From Xenorhabdus budapestensis (GTDB lineage Bacteria > Pseudomonadota > Gammaproteobacteria > Enterobacterales > Enterobacteriaceae), in assembly GCF_002632465.1 (NCBI RefSeq), contig NZ_NIBS01000014.1, forward strand, positions 46,483-110,482: a DNA stretch of 64,000 bases. The letters are read 5' to 3'. The notes beneath the pieces are model-generated. The model searched no databases and had not been told where the DNA came from. It worked only from the letters and a program-made list of their open reading frames with translations. A program made the translations under genes and the position numbers. Positions 17,401-25,046 of the stretch are shown here, one piece after another; positions within the stretch are counted from its first letter, which is position 1; each line of letters starts with the position of its first letter.

Positions 17401-18888
17401 AATGCCAATACCCAACTGCGTTATCTGCAATTGGAACAGACATTTTATCAATTGATAAAACAGCATTTGGTAGAAATGCCGGGTACACCGTCAATAAATT
17501 CGCAACCCATGCCAGTTATCCAACCTGTTGTTACAAAGGCTATGCCCAAATCGGTTATGCCGAAAAAATCAGAGATAACTTTGCCGGTAATTTTTGACGA
17601 ACAACAATTACTGGAATTGACCGACGGCAGCGTGGAGAAGATTCTGGGGCCTGATTATGCGGAAGTGGACAGCTATCCGATACGTACCCGTATGCCATCG
17701 CCACCGTTTATGTTTGTTTCCCGCATTACGGCGCTTTCTGCTGTAAAAGACAAACTGGAGCCCTGCTACATTGAATGGGAGTACGATATTCCCGAAGATG
17801 CGTGGTATGTCGTGAATGATCATGTTCCTTCCTTTGTCGCGCTGGAGTCATCTCATGCGATGATCGTGGCGTTTACAGTTATAGGCTGTGACATGATGTT
17901 CAAAGGAGAGCTTTGCTACCGGGCAGTGGATTGCAGCACGACAATTTACAGCGAAATGCCAAAGGCAGGCGAAGTATTGCGCGGACGTGTCAATATCACC
18001 TCAGTTATACGGATAGGTGGCCGTTTTCTGGCGAATTATGAATACCTTTGCTACGTGGGGGAACGTCTGGTATTCAGACTGGTAGCGGCTTCCGGTTTCT
18101 TTAGCCGTAAAGAAATTGAGAAAGCGGGGGAATTTGATACCAGAGCTTATTTTACCAGAGCCAAACCAGCCGGAGCGGCAAAACCGTTCACGCTGTTATC
18201 AAAAAACAAACAATCACAACATGAGCCGTCATATGCCGAATTCTTACATAAGGAACTGCTGCATTGTGGCCGGACAACATTCACCGAGCAGGACATCACC
18301 TACGTGATGAATGGTGATCTGACGGCCTGTTTCGGTTCCCAATATGGTCGTATCTATGGCAAAAATCTGTGTACACCTGATACCCGTATGTTAAGTAGGA
18401 TCCTCAGCGTTGACACAATGGGGGGAATGTTTGGTCTGGGGCAGATAGTGGGTGAGTTTGATATCGATCCTGAACACTGGGCATTTAAGGCGCATTTCAA
18501 AAATGATCCTGTTATGCCGGGAACCCTGCTGGTGGAAGGTTCGGAACAATTGATGAAATTCTACCTATTCTATCTTGGATTAAATTCCCTGCCTGATCTG
18601 GAAGTACAGACGCTGACCGATCATACAACCAATGCCAAATTCCGTGGTGAAGTGCAATGTGAGCGGAATGTGCTGCAATACCGGTTGACCTGTAAGTCCA
18701 TTGAAGCCCGCTATACGGACATAAACGACAAACTGGAATCTGTCACCCTGTTTTTCATTGCAGAAACTTTATACCGCGGCAGTGTGGTGGGGATAAGTGA
18801 CAACATGGGAGTGCGGTATGTCCGTCGTCAGCCCCAGCAAATGACCGGAGCAGGTGTAGCAGAATTGGAACAGGACGCCACAAAATGA
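14413..18888 (+). CDS. fclD: PUFA synthase-like polyketide synthase, KS-CLF-DH-DH
   Basis: A 1491-residue PfaC-like protein. I chose ATG 14413 (MEHIAIIGVG), where the ketosynthase fold begins; an upstream in-frame GTG at 14362 has no ribosome site. Domains: active ketosynthase about 2-450 with Cys199, His331 (CHATGT) and His373 (NGH); a chain-length-factor-like second KS about 471-912, in which the active-site Cys position reads Glu674 (YGEENS); a Pro-rich linker with two 15-bp duplications; first FabA-like dehydratase about 1089-1229, lacking the H-x-x-DPVMPG motif; second about 1275-1450 with His1361 in HFKNDPVMPG. Only the second dehydratase shows the usual catalytic His. It acts with FclC and FclE on the polyketide chain that is later aminated. 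Its stop overlaps the fclE start by four bases, implying translational coupling. Confidence 0.9.
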   Translation: MEHIAIIGVGCLFPGADTPEKYWDNLLHEKDCSTPLSALELGVDPACYYSPVAGTPDTINYVNNGHVRDFHFDGKGYNLPEEELNTLDDLFKWTIYAADQALNDSGYRQHKNVLQKTGLILGSIGMPTHSTKKLMSPFYHKILQPYIQKLIGRPDFQFNQFWPQDNHSDQNLITGGYNATIAALALGLAGPRYCLDAACASALYAIKLGADYLLSHKADMMLVGSICHVDHIYIDHGFNILQVFPEKGESIPFDKASKGVKAGEGVGVVAIKRYADAVRDNDKIYGIVESIGLSNDAGTKHLLVPDQQGQNVALERAYRNSSRNIDYIECHATGTNIGDQIELSTIETFFGEHNLDGQGKIPLIGANKAINGHMLTASGMGSLLKVLLAMQHNLIPATPRVNQLVSTPQGKLNIDYIVRKARPWPESQRPKRAGINAFGFGGVNGHMVVSEDTPERRAACVSFQSEETQKIDPLAIVGIGVHMAKTEDNQTLDQVLQQGTQHFYPLPKTRWIGMEERSDVLAMRGVSQPPLGSYIETFEFDCKKFKLPPNVVGAHLSCHLFLLPIAERAFLDAGYRLDGSKRNIAVIVAGGIDYSCLRYQVRNEISWQLKQSLNSQGIQLSAEDTLALQEIVKDSLFPKPYPEGITGGIGNIVASRLAAHLKLNGPAFTLYGEENSPFKALELAQFMLTRQHVDAVIVACTSFGGTLENVLWDHQSEHGNQIVGDGGGVIVLKREQDAISDNTPIYAVLDGIGTCYLPDHSLDFTVNEDAIVAAAQSSLTAAGCSADQVGYVELYAGGKSGEIATELSALGRVYGATDGQPTTAIGTLKANYGHLFASAGLFGIIKSALQLTQRYLPVLPDYPHRQELAYYAEGKFHLPVQTQAWPAPFKAPRRAAISHLGIDRSYNHVILSEPQNGKRARPTRLPASDQPSLKVTVYTAREKTVEEFILNAQTVDRFAALAAAAVPSNEPNKAELSKAETAQKMPLSMEVNHFIRNANTQLRYLQLEQTFYQLIKQHLVEMPGTPSINSQPMPVIQPVVTKAMPKSVMPKKSEITLPVIFDEQQLLELTDGSVEKILGPDYAEVDSYPIRTRMPSPPFMFVSRITALSAVKDKLEPCYIEWEYDIPEDAWYVVNDHVPSFVALESSHAMIVAFTVIGCDMMFKGELCYRAVDCSTTIYSEMPKAGEVLRGRVNITSVIRIGGRFLANYEYLCYVGERLVFRLVAASGFFSRKEIEKAGEFDTRAYFTRAKPAGAAKPFTLLSKNKQSQHEPSYAEFLHKELLHCGRTTFTEQDITYVMNGDLTACFGSQYGRIYGKNLCTPDTRMLSRILSVDTMGGMFGLGQIVGEFDIDPEHWAFKAHFKNDPVMPGTLLVEGSEQLMKFYLFYLGLNSLPDLEVQTLTDHTTNAKFRGEVQCERNVLQYRLTCKSIEARYTDINDKLESVTLFFIAETLYRGSVVGISDNMGVRYVRRQPQQMTGAGVAELEQDATK
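17326..17355 (+). repeat. 15-bp in-frame duplication in fclD (x2), linker site 1
   Basis: AACAAGGCAGAACTA and AGCAAGGCAGAAACA encode NKAEL and SKAET. It lies in the linker between the chain-length-factor and dehydratase domains. Confidence 0.7.
17539..17568 (+). repeat. 15-bp in-frame duplication in fclD (x2), linker site 2
   Basis: GCTATGCCCAAATCG and GTTATGCCGAAAAAA encode AMPKS and VMPKK, in the same linker as the repeat at 17326. Confidence 0.6.
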
Positions 18889-21800
18889 ATCAGCACTTAT
18901 CTGTCAATTTATCGGGTCACCAGCCAAAAGCACATCTGTTGATGGAAAGCCTCTCCCATTTGCAAGATTTGGCTGCCGAACTGCGGGTTATAAAATCCGG
19001 CACATCCGTTTCACTATTATCAGCAGATGAGCCGGTGGCAGAAAAGGCTTCCGTTCTGGGTAGCCTGCCGGCAATAACGGCAGGCAGTTTAGGAGATGCC
19101 GGCTTCATGGCGGATTATGGCGTGGATTACGCCTACTATGCCGGTGCGATGGCTAACGGTATCCACTCGGAAGAGATGGTTATCGCGTTAGGCAAACAGC
19201 GCATTCTGGGGATCTTTGGTTCCGGTGGCTTACGTATCCAGCGGATCGCAGAAGCAATTGCACGTATCCGGCAGGCATTGCCGGAAGGGCCATTCGGAGT
19301 TAATTTGCTGCACAACCCCGGCAATCCTGAATGGGAAATGGCTTGCGTGCGTCTGTGTATAGAAAATCAGGTGCGGGTAATTGAAGCATCGGCCTATATC
19401 AATCTCAGCCCGGCGCTGGTCTATTACCGTGTCAGTGGTCTGACCCAACAGCCTGATGGCACAATCCTGCGTCACCACCGCCTGATTGCCAAAGTTTCCC
19501 GTCGGGAAGTGGCACAACACTTCCTGCGTCCGGCTCCCGAAAACATGCTACAAAAATTACTGACAGACGGGCTTATCACCCCGGAACAGGCAGAGCTGGC
19601 ACGACAAGTCTCAATGGCAGATGACATCACCGTAGAAGGCGATTCCGGCGGACATACCGATCAAGGTGTATTGGCCTGTATTTTCCGTTCCATTGTGCAG
19701 TTACGGGATGAAATCGCAGATGAAACCCAAAACGGCGCCCATAATCGCTACCAAGTACGGATTGGCGCTGCGGGTGGTTTGGGAACACCTCATGCCATTC
19801 TGGCGGCTTTTGCACTGGGAGCCGCTTATGTTGTCACTGGTTCAATCAACCAGAGCTGTGTGGAATCGGGAACATCTGATGCGGTGAAAAAAATGCTGGC
19901 ACAAGCCCGGATCAACGATGTTGCCACTGCTCCGTCAGCGGATATGTTTGAACTGGGTGCCAAAGTACAGGTGTTGAAACAGGGGAGTATGTACGCTGTG
20001 CGGGCACAGAAACTGTACAACCTATATAAACAATACGACAGCCTGGATGACATACCTGAACAAGAAATTACCCTGCTGGAAAAACAGGTGTTTCATAAAC
20101 CACTGTCAGATATCTGGCAGGAAACTATCCACTATTTCCATACCCTCAACCAACCCGACACCATTACCAAAGCAGAAAAACAGCCGAAGAAAAAAATGGC
20201 GCTGGTCTTCCAGTGGTATCTCGGTCAATCGTCCCGTTGGGCGATTACTGGTGATCCTGTACGCAATATGGATTACCAAATCTGGTGTGGCGCGGCCATG
20301 GGTGCCATGAACGAATGGCTGAAAGGCACTCCATTTGAAGCGGTTGAAAACAGACATGTTAGTGATATCGCCAAACTATTGATGAATGGGGCGGCCTATC
20401 TGACCCGTATAGCATTACTCGAATTATTCAATGTTGTTGTACCTGAACAAGTGAAACGGCATGTATTGCTTAATCACGAGCTATCTGATCAAAAACAATC
20501 CGATCACGAACAACCCGACCAAAAATATGAGCAAGAATCAAAGGTGAGGAGTAAAGAATCTATGGATGCTTCAACAAAATTATGTTTGGACAATTCAAAA
20601 GGCTTTTATAAAAAATGCTGGGATCTGATGCCCGGCGGGTCACACTATAACTTTGGTGATCCTGAACGTCCGTTGGTGATCCCGTTTAATCGTGGGGAAA
20701 GATCCCGTGTGTGGGATTTGGATGGTAATGAACATCTGGATCTGTTCTGCAAATTTGGGGCATTACTGGTTGGGCATCATAATGAGGCTTACAACAGTTC
20801 GTTGATCGAATACATGAATAAAGTGACTTCCGTTGACACCTGTGATTTGGAAGTCGGTGTTTGTGAAACGATGGTCAAACACATCCCTTGTGCTGAAATG
20901 GTCCGTTTTTGCCTGAGCGGAACAGAAGCGGTACAAAACGCGCTGCGTCTTGCCCGTGCCTTTACTGGCAAAAACCGTTTTATTCGTTTCCACGGTCACT
21001 ATCATGGCAATGCTGACAACATTATGGGCTGGCGCAAGAAGCAGGATCTGACTTACCCGGTGCCAGAGCAGTTCAAAGGTGACTTGTTAGATACATTGGG
21101 GCGTGATCCTAAAGTCATTACCGATCAGTCTTTTATGCTGCCGTGGAATGACATCGATATATTAACTGCCACCGTAGAGCGTTACCACAATGAAATCGCT
21201 GCTGTTCTGATGGAGCCGCTTTGCATTAACGGCGGGGGTATTTTCCCTGTTGAAGGTTATCTGGAGAAAACCAAGGCACTGTGTGAGAAATATAACATTG
21301 TGCTGATTTTCGACGAAATCATCACCGGTGTTCGTTTGGGACTGGGAGGCGCACAGAAAATACTGGGTGTAACCCCTCATCTGGCAACTTTCGGTAAAGC
21401 ATTGGGCGGTGGTGCTATACCAATCTCCGCTATTGCCGGTCGCCGTGACATTATGAATCTGTACACCCGTGGGAAAGTCATCCATGCAGGAACTTTCAAT
21501 GGTTATCCGCTTGGGCTGGCTGCTATCCAGACAACTTTCAGATTGATTGAGGAAGATCCCGGCTGTTATGAACGCATGGGTGACGTTATGCGCCAGATTT
21601 CCAATGTCTTTGTGAAAGCCGCAGAAGCTGTTGACCTGCCACTGGTTGTACAGGGAATGCCGACCGCACTGGTTTATCACTCTCAGGACACGCCAGTCAA
21701 CTCTTCTGAAGGTTACAGCGATAAGGTTAAATTCTGCGACATCATCATTCGTGAAATTTCCAAACGCTATGGTATCCAGTTCTCTCCGTTGTCCCGCATG

Positions 21801-21920
21801 TACCCTAACCTGTTGATGTCACAGGATGATGTACGTTTCTTCGAAGAGCGGATCTTCGATGCAATGGAAAATGCCCGCAAGGTGATTGATATCACATTTA
21901 AAGAAGGGCTGGTTGGATGA
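18885..21920 (+). CDS. fclE: PfaD-like enoyl reductase fused to class III aminotransferase
   Basis: A 1011-residue two-domain protein. Residues about 1-540 are a flavin-dependent PfaD-like enoyl reductase (GIFGSGGLRIQ, DDITVEGDSGGHTDQG, IGAAGGLGTPHAI). Residues 560-1011 are a PLP-dependent class III aminotransferase of the glutamate-1-semialdehyde mutase type: MPGGSHYNFGD, SGTEAVQNALRLAR, HGHYHG, DEIITGVRLG, and PLP-binding Lys838 in TFGKALGG. Together they would reduce enoyl intermediates and place amino groups on the chain. The linker at 20484-20528 is a 15-bp tandem repeat. An internal GAGGAG and in-frame ATG at 20562 begin the aminotransferase exactly, so separate translation is possible. 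The gene overlaps fclD and fclF by four bases at each end. Confidence 0.92.
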   Translation: MNQHLSVNLSGHQPKAHLLMESLSHLQDLAAELRVIKSGTSVSLLSADEPVAEKASVLGSLPAITAGSLGDAGFMADYGVDYAYYAGAMANGIHSEEMVIALGKQRILGIFGSGGLRIQRIAEAIARIRQALPEGPFGVNLLHNPGNPEWEMACVRLCIENQVRVIEASAYINLSPALVYYRVSGLTQQPDGTILRHHRLIAKVSRREVAQHFLRPAPENMLQKLLTDGLITPEQAELARQVSMADDITVEGDSGGHTDQGVLACIFRSIVQLRDEIADETQNGAHNRYQVRIGAAGGLGTPHAILAAFALGAAYVVTGSINQSCVESGTSDAVKKMLAQARINDVATAPSADMFELGAKVQVLKQGSMYAVRAQKLYNLYKQYDSLDDIPEQEITLLEKQVFHKPLSDIWQETIHYFHTLNQPDTITKAEKQPKKKMALVFQWYLGQSSRWAITGDPVRNMDYQIWCGAAMGAMNEWLKGTPFEAVENRHVSDIAKLLMNGAAYLTRIALLELFNVVVPEQVKRHVLLNHELSDQKQSDHEQPDQKYEQESKVRSKESMDASTKLCLDNSKGFYKKCWDLMPGGSHYNFGDPERPLVIPFNRGERSRVWDLDGNEHLDLFCKFGALLVGHHNEAYNSSLIEYMNKVTSVDTCDLEVGVCETMVKHIPCAEMVRFCLSGTEAVQNALRLARAFTGKNRFIRFHGHYHGNADNIMGWRKKQDLTYPVPEQFKGDLLDTLGRDPKVITDQSFMLPWNDIDILTATVERYHNEIAAVLMEPLCINGGGIFPVEGYLEKTKALCEKYNIVLIFDEIITGVRLGLGGAQKILGVTPHLATFGKALGGGAIPISAIAGRRDIMNLYTRGKVIHAGTFNGYPLGLAAIQTTFRLIEEDPGCYERMGDVMRQISNVFVKAAEAVDLPLVVQGMPTALVYHSQDTPVNSSEGYSDKVKFCDIIIREISKRYGIQFSPLSRMYPNLLMSQDDVRFFEERIFDAMENARKVIDITFKEGLVG
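20484..20528 (+). repeat. 15-bp in-frame tandem repeat in fclE (x3)
   Basis: Three diverged units encode SDQKQ, SDHEQ and PDQKY in the linker joining the reductase to the aminotransferase. Confidence 0.8.
20546..20564 (+). promoter_or_regulatory. Internal ribosome site and start within fclE
   Basis: GAGGAG at 20546-20551 precedes the in-frame ATG at 20562 (Met560) by 10 bases. Translation from here would give a free 452-residue aminotransferase. This may be a relic of gene fusion or a working second start. Confidence 0.5.
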
Positions 21921-22684
21921 GTCGGCAAATTGCTGTTGTAACCGGTGCGGCAGGGGGATTCGGCACCACGATCACCAAAACACTGTTGGATATTGGTTAT
22001 CTGGTGGCCGCAACGGATATCAGCATACAAAAACTGGCGCTCCTTCAGGAGCGCCTCGGGCACCCTGAATCCCTGGCAATTTTTGAAATGGATGTGACTG
22101 ATATTGCTTCCGTCGAACGGGCGGAGCAACAGATCACGGAAACATTAGGCAAGACGATCACCGTTCTGGTGAACAATGCAGGCATTATCCACCGGGCTTT
22201 CTGTCTGTCGGGCAGAGGGTTGCCGGAGTCCGTCAAAGTGATCGATGTCAATCTGGTCGGTGCTTTCAACTGTACAACGATTTTTGTTCGCCATATGGCG
22301 CAGCAGAAATATGGGCGCATTATCAATATCGCTTCCGTTGCTGGCATTTGGGGAGCGGCGGGAAGTGCTGCTTATGGTGCATCAAAAGCGGGATTAATTT
22401 CTGCTACAGAATCGTGGGGGCGTGAGCTGGGACCGTTGAATATCAGTGTCACCGCCGTTGCTCCGGGGATTTGCAAAACTGACATGCTGGAGCAGTTCGT
22501 CAGTTCTGGTCCGATGGAATCTGCGGCAGAAGATAAGATTGTGCGTTCGATTGTGCCTGTTGGGCGTTGGGGAACATCAGATGATGTGGCTGAAGTTGTG
22601 AGATTTTTGGCGAGTTGTAAAACCAATTATCTCAATACCGCAGTGATCTCACTGGATGGTGGAATGCGTGTTGGCACCATATAA
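21917..22684 (+). CDS. fclF: Short-chain dehydrogenase/reductase
   Basis: A 255-residue classical SDR, close in form to 3-oxoacyl-ACP reductases. The cofactor motif TGAAGGFG is at about 9-16, followed by NNAGI and the catalytic Ser in IASVAG, then Tyr153 and Lys157 in YGASK. It begins four bases before the end of fclE (ATGA overlap), so it is probably translated in step with the PUFA-like genes. By context it reduces a keto group on the growing or released polyamine chain. It ends 112 bases before fclG, a gap holding an ERIC-like repeat. Confidence 0.88.
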   Translation: MSRQIAVVTGAAGGFGTTITKTLLDIGYLVAATDISIQKLALLQERLGHPESLAIFEMDVTDIASVERAEQQITETLGKTITVLVNNAGIIHRAFCLSGRGLPESVKVIDVNLVGAFNCTTIFVRHMAQQKYGRIINIASVAGIWGAAGSAAYGASKAGLISATESWGRELGPLNISVTAVAPGICKTDMLEQFVSSGPMESAAEDKIVRSIVPVGRWGTSDDVAEVVRFLASCKTNYLNTAVISLDGGMRVGTI

Positions 22685-22689
22685 GAGCG

Positions 22690-22748
22690 TATACCGATAG
22701 ATCTCAGGGGGCAGCCAGTAAAGCTGCTACCTGAAAGATAACAGGTAT
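22690..22748. repeat. Palindromic ERIC-like intergenic repeat, copy 4
   Basis: The arms TATACCGATAGATCTCAGG...GCAGC and GCTGCTACCTGAAAGATAAC...GGTAT match the terminal plan of the other copies but have diverged. It lies inside the biosynthetic cluster between fclF and fclG, where it would be transcribed. Confidence 0.5.
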
Positions 22749-22796
22749 GAAAAAACAGCAAGTAACACATTTAATCATTAGGTGTAGGGGATAAAC

Positions 22797-24029
22797 ATGC
22801 TCAACCATACCAAAAAAGATACCAAAAACATCTTAGTTACCGGCGCAACAGGTGTCATGGGGGGCAGGGTCTTACTTGAAGTACTGACTACAACTGATGC
22901 CAGTGTATATTGCCTAATAAGAGCTGAAAATAATTCACAGGCACTGGCGCGTTTGGCAGATTTTTTGTTCACCTACGATCAGGAAAAACGGAGTCGAGAC
23001 CAGCTTCACCGTATTATTCCTGTATTGGGTGATATTACGAAAACAGATCTTGGGCTGACAGCAGAGCTTTACGCAGAATTAACCGGCAAAATTGACAGAG
23101 TGATCCATTGTGCTGCCTGGACCAGTTTAGTGGCATCTTATGGCCGGCTTGCGCCTGTTAATGTGTTGGGAACACAGAATATCATTGAATTCTGCCTACA
23201 GGGCAATATACCGATGCTTTATACCTCCAGCTTTAGTGTAGCGGGAGAACATCTATATAGTGACGGTTTTGTCCTGCATGAAACGGATCTTGATGTGGGG
23301 CAGAGATTTGATGACATGGATTATGAACGTACCAAATTTGAATCGGAACAGGCTGTCCATCGTGCGGGGGAAAAAGGTCTTAAGTGGGTCATTGTGCGTC
23401 CGGGCAATATTTGGGGCGATAGTACCGATGGCAGCTACCCATTGCGGCAAACTAAAGTCAAAGGCATTTATTATGAAATGATCAGGGCATTGGTGGAGAC
23501 CGGGCTCACGTTCAATTCACAGGAAGATTTTGATATTTCTCCGGTGGATTATGTCGCGAAAGCAGCATTGTATGCCATTTTAGATATCGAAAAATTTAAT
23601 GGAAAAACCCTTCATCTGACGGCTCCCGACCCAATCACTTTCAACGATATTGTTTTCTTCCTGAGGGAATTCGGTTATCACATTGAAACCGTTGACAACG
23701 ATGACTACATGGAAGCGTTGGCACAAAACTGTTTGTATCTCAATGGGAAACCTTACCGTTCAGTTTTTACTGACATATTGGCACTCGCTCATAGCGGCAT
23801 AGAAATGAATGAAAAAGCCAAATATGCCACAGAGATGACAATGGATTTACTCAGTGGCAGCGGTATTCAATGCCCACCATCAGATAAAACACTGCTTTTC
23901 CGTTATTTCAACTACTTAATTGAATCCGATTTCATTCCGCCTCCTCAACAGCAGGGAGAAAAGGGCGAAATCCGCAAAATGTCGGCACAGAGTGGTTATC
24001 TGGAACATCTGTTTGATGCTGACCTGTAA
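22797..24029 (+). CDS. fclG: Free-standing thioester reductase
   Basis: A 410-residue protein of the NRPS-type thioester reductase family, which releases a carrier-bound acyl chain by NAD(P)H reduction. The Rossmann motif VTGATGVMGGR is at about 14-24, VIHCAAW follows, and the extended-SDR Tyr176-x-x-x-Lys180 (YERTK) is intact. The ATG at 22797 has AGGGGA upstream. In the fabclavine model FclG releases the PUFA-type chain as an aldehyde, which the aminotransferase of FclE can aminate. No carrier domain is fused to it, so it must act on FclC in trans. Confidence 0.9.
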   Translation: MLNHTKKDTKNILVTGATGVMGGRVLLEVLTTTDASVYCLIRAENNSQALARLADFLFTYDQEKRSRDQLHRIIPVLGDITKTDLGLTAELYAELTGKIDRVIHCAAWTSLVASYGRLAPVNVLGTQNIIEFCLQGNIPMLYTSSFSVAGEHLYSDGFVLHETDLDVGQRFDDMDYERTKFESEQAVHRAGEKGLKWVIVRPGNIWGDSTDGSYPLRQTKVKGIYYEMIRALVETGLTFNSQEDFDISPVDYVAKAALYAILDIEKFNGKTLHLTAPDPITFNDIVFFLREFGYHIETVDNDDYMEALAQNCLYLNGKPYRSVFTDILALAHSGIEMNEKAKYATEMTMDLLSGSGIQCPPSDKTLLFRYFNYLIESDFIPPPQQQGEKGEIRKMSAQSGYLEHLFDADL

Positions 24030-24092
24030 TGAATGTTGATAAAAAATAAATAACAAAATATATACAAAACATATATTGAAACGGAGTTTGCA

Positions 24093-24890
24093 ATGACTGC
24101 TCAGAATCTTAAGGTAACGATGATTCAAACCGATTTGGTTTGGGAAAATGCAACAAAAAACCGTGAATATATCGAACGCCACATTGCGCAAGTGACTGAT
24201 AGTGATCTGATCATTTTGCCGGAAATGTTCACTACAGGGTTCAGTATGAAGCCACAAGCCATTGCTGAAACGATGGATGGCCCCAGTATCCAGTGGATGA
24301 AAAAGCAGGCAGCCGCGAAGGGGTGTACGATTGTCGGCAGTATGATTATCACTGAAAACCAGCATTTCTATAACCGTTTGCTGTGGGTCAATGCAGACGG
24401 TTCCATTGCTCACTATGACAAAAAACACCTCTTCTCTTTCGCTCAGGAAGATCATGAATACACAGCAGGTAATGCCCCGCTGATTGTGGATTTCAAAGGT
24501 TGGAAGATTGCCACTTTTATTTGTTATGACCTGCGTTTCCCGATTTGGTCACGCAATATCAATGGTCACTACGATGTAGCGCTTTATATCGCCAGTTGGC
24601 CTGCCAGACGCTCTCTGCACTGGTGTACCCTGTTGCAGGCTCGTGCAATTGAAAACCAGAGCTATGTTATCGGGGTCAATCGTGTGGGGCAGGATGGTAA
24701 TCAACTCGACTATACAGGTGATTCCATGTTGATCGATCCGTTGGGTGAAATCTTACTGCACGAGCGGGATAACGAGGCAGTAAACACCATGACTATCTCT
24801 CTTGCTCATGTGCGGGATGTCAGAGAACGCTTCCCTTTCCTGAAAGATGCGGATCCTTTTGTTCTAAAAGAAAGCATTTTGAGGGAGTGA
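24093..24890 (+). CDS. fclH: Nitrilase-superfamily omega-amidase-like hydrolase
   Basis: A 265-residue carbon-nitrogen hydrolase resembling omega-amidases such as YafV. The catalytic triad is complete: Glu44 (LPEMF), Lys110 (DKKHLF) and Cys144 (FICYDLRFP). CGGAG precedes the ATG. In this position in the cluster it may trim or process an amide in the polyamine or its conjugate. The exact substrate cannot be read from the sequence. It is followed by a 156-base gap with direct repeats, then the NRPS genes. Confidence 0.88.
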   Translation: MTAQNLKVTMIQTDLVWENATKNREYIERHIAQVTDSDLIILPEMFTTGFSMKPQAIAETMDGPSIQWMKKQAAAKGCTIVGSMIITENQHFYNRLLWVNADGSIAHYDKKHLFSFAQEDHEYTAGNAPLIVDFKGWKIATFICYDLRFPIWSRNINGHYDVALYIASWPARRSLHWCTLLQARAIENQSYVIGVNRVGQDGNQLDYTGDSMLIDPLGEILLHERDNEAVNTMTISLAHVRDVRERFPFLKDADPFVLKESILRE

Positions 24891-24981
24891 CGTTCCGAAT
24901 TTAGATTTTGCAGGAAATTGCAGAAATAAGTGTTGAAAGAATGGATTTAGGGGATATGCCTTTTCTGGCATGACGCCCGGG

Positions 24982-25018
24982 GCTGTTTTGTCACGTATCA
25001 AAGCTATTTTGTCATGTA
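24982..25018 (+). promoter_or_regulatory. Two 21-bp-spaced direct repeats upstream of fclI
   Basis: GCTGTTTTGTCACGTA (24982-24997) and GCTATTTTGTCATGTA (25003-25018) differ at only two of 16 positions and start 21 bases apart, two helical turns. On the minus strand they contain TGACA, the core of the repeats upstream of fclC. They end 28 bases before the fclI start. A regulator site or a separate fclI promoter is inferred. Confidence 0.35.
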
Positions 25019-25046
25019 ATCGTGTTTTATTGAAGGAAGATGGCTA

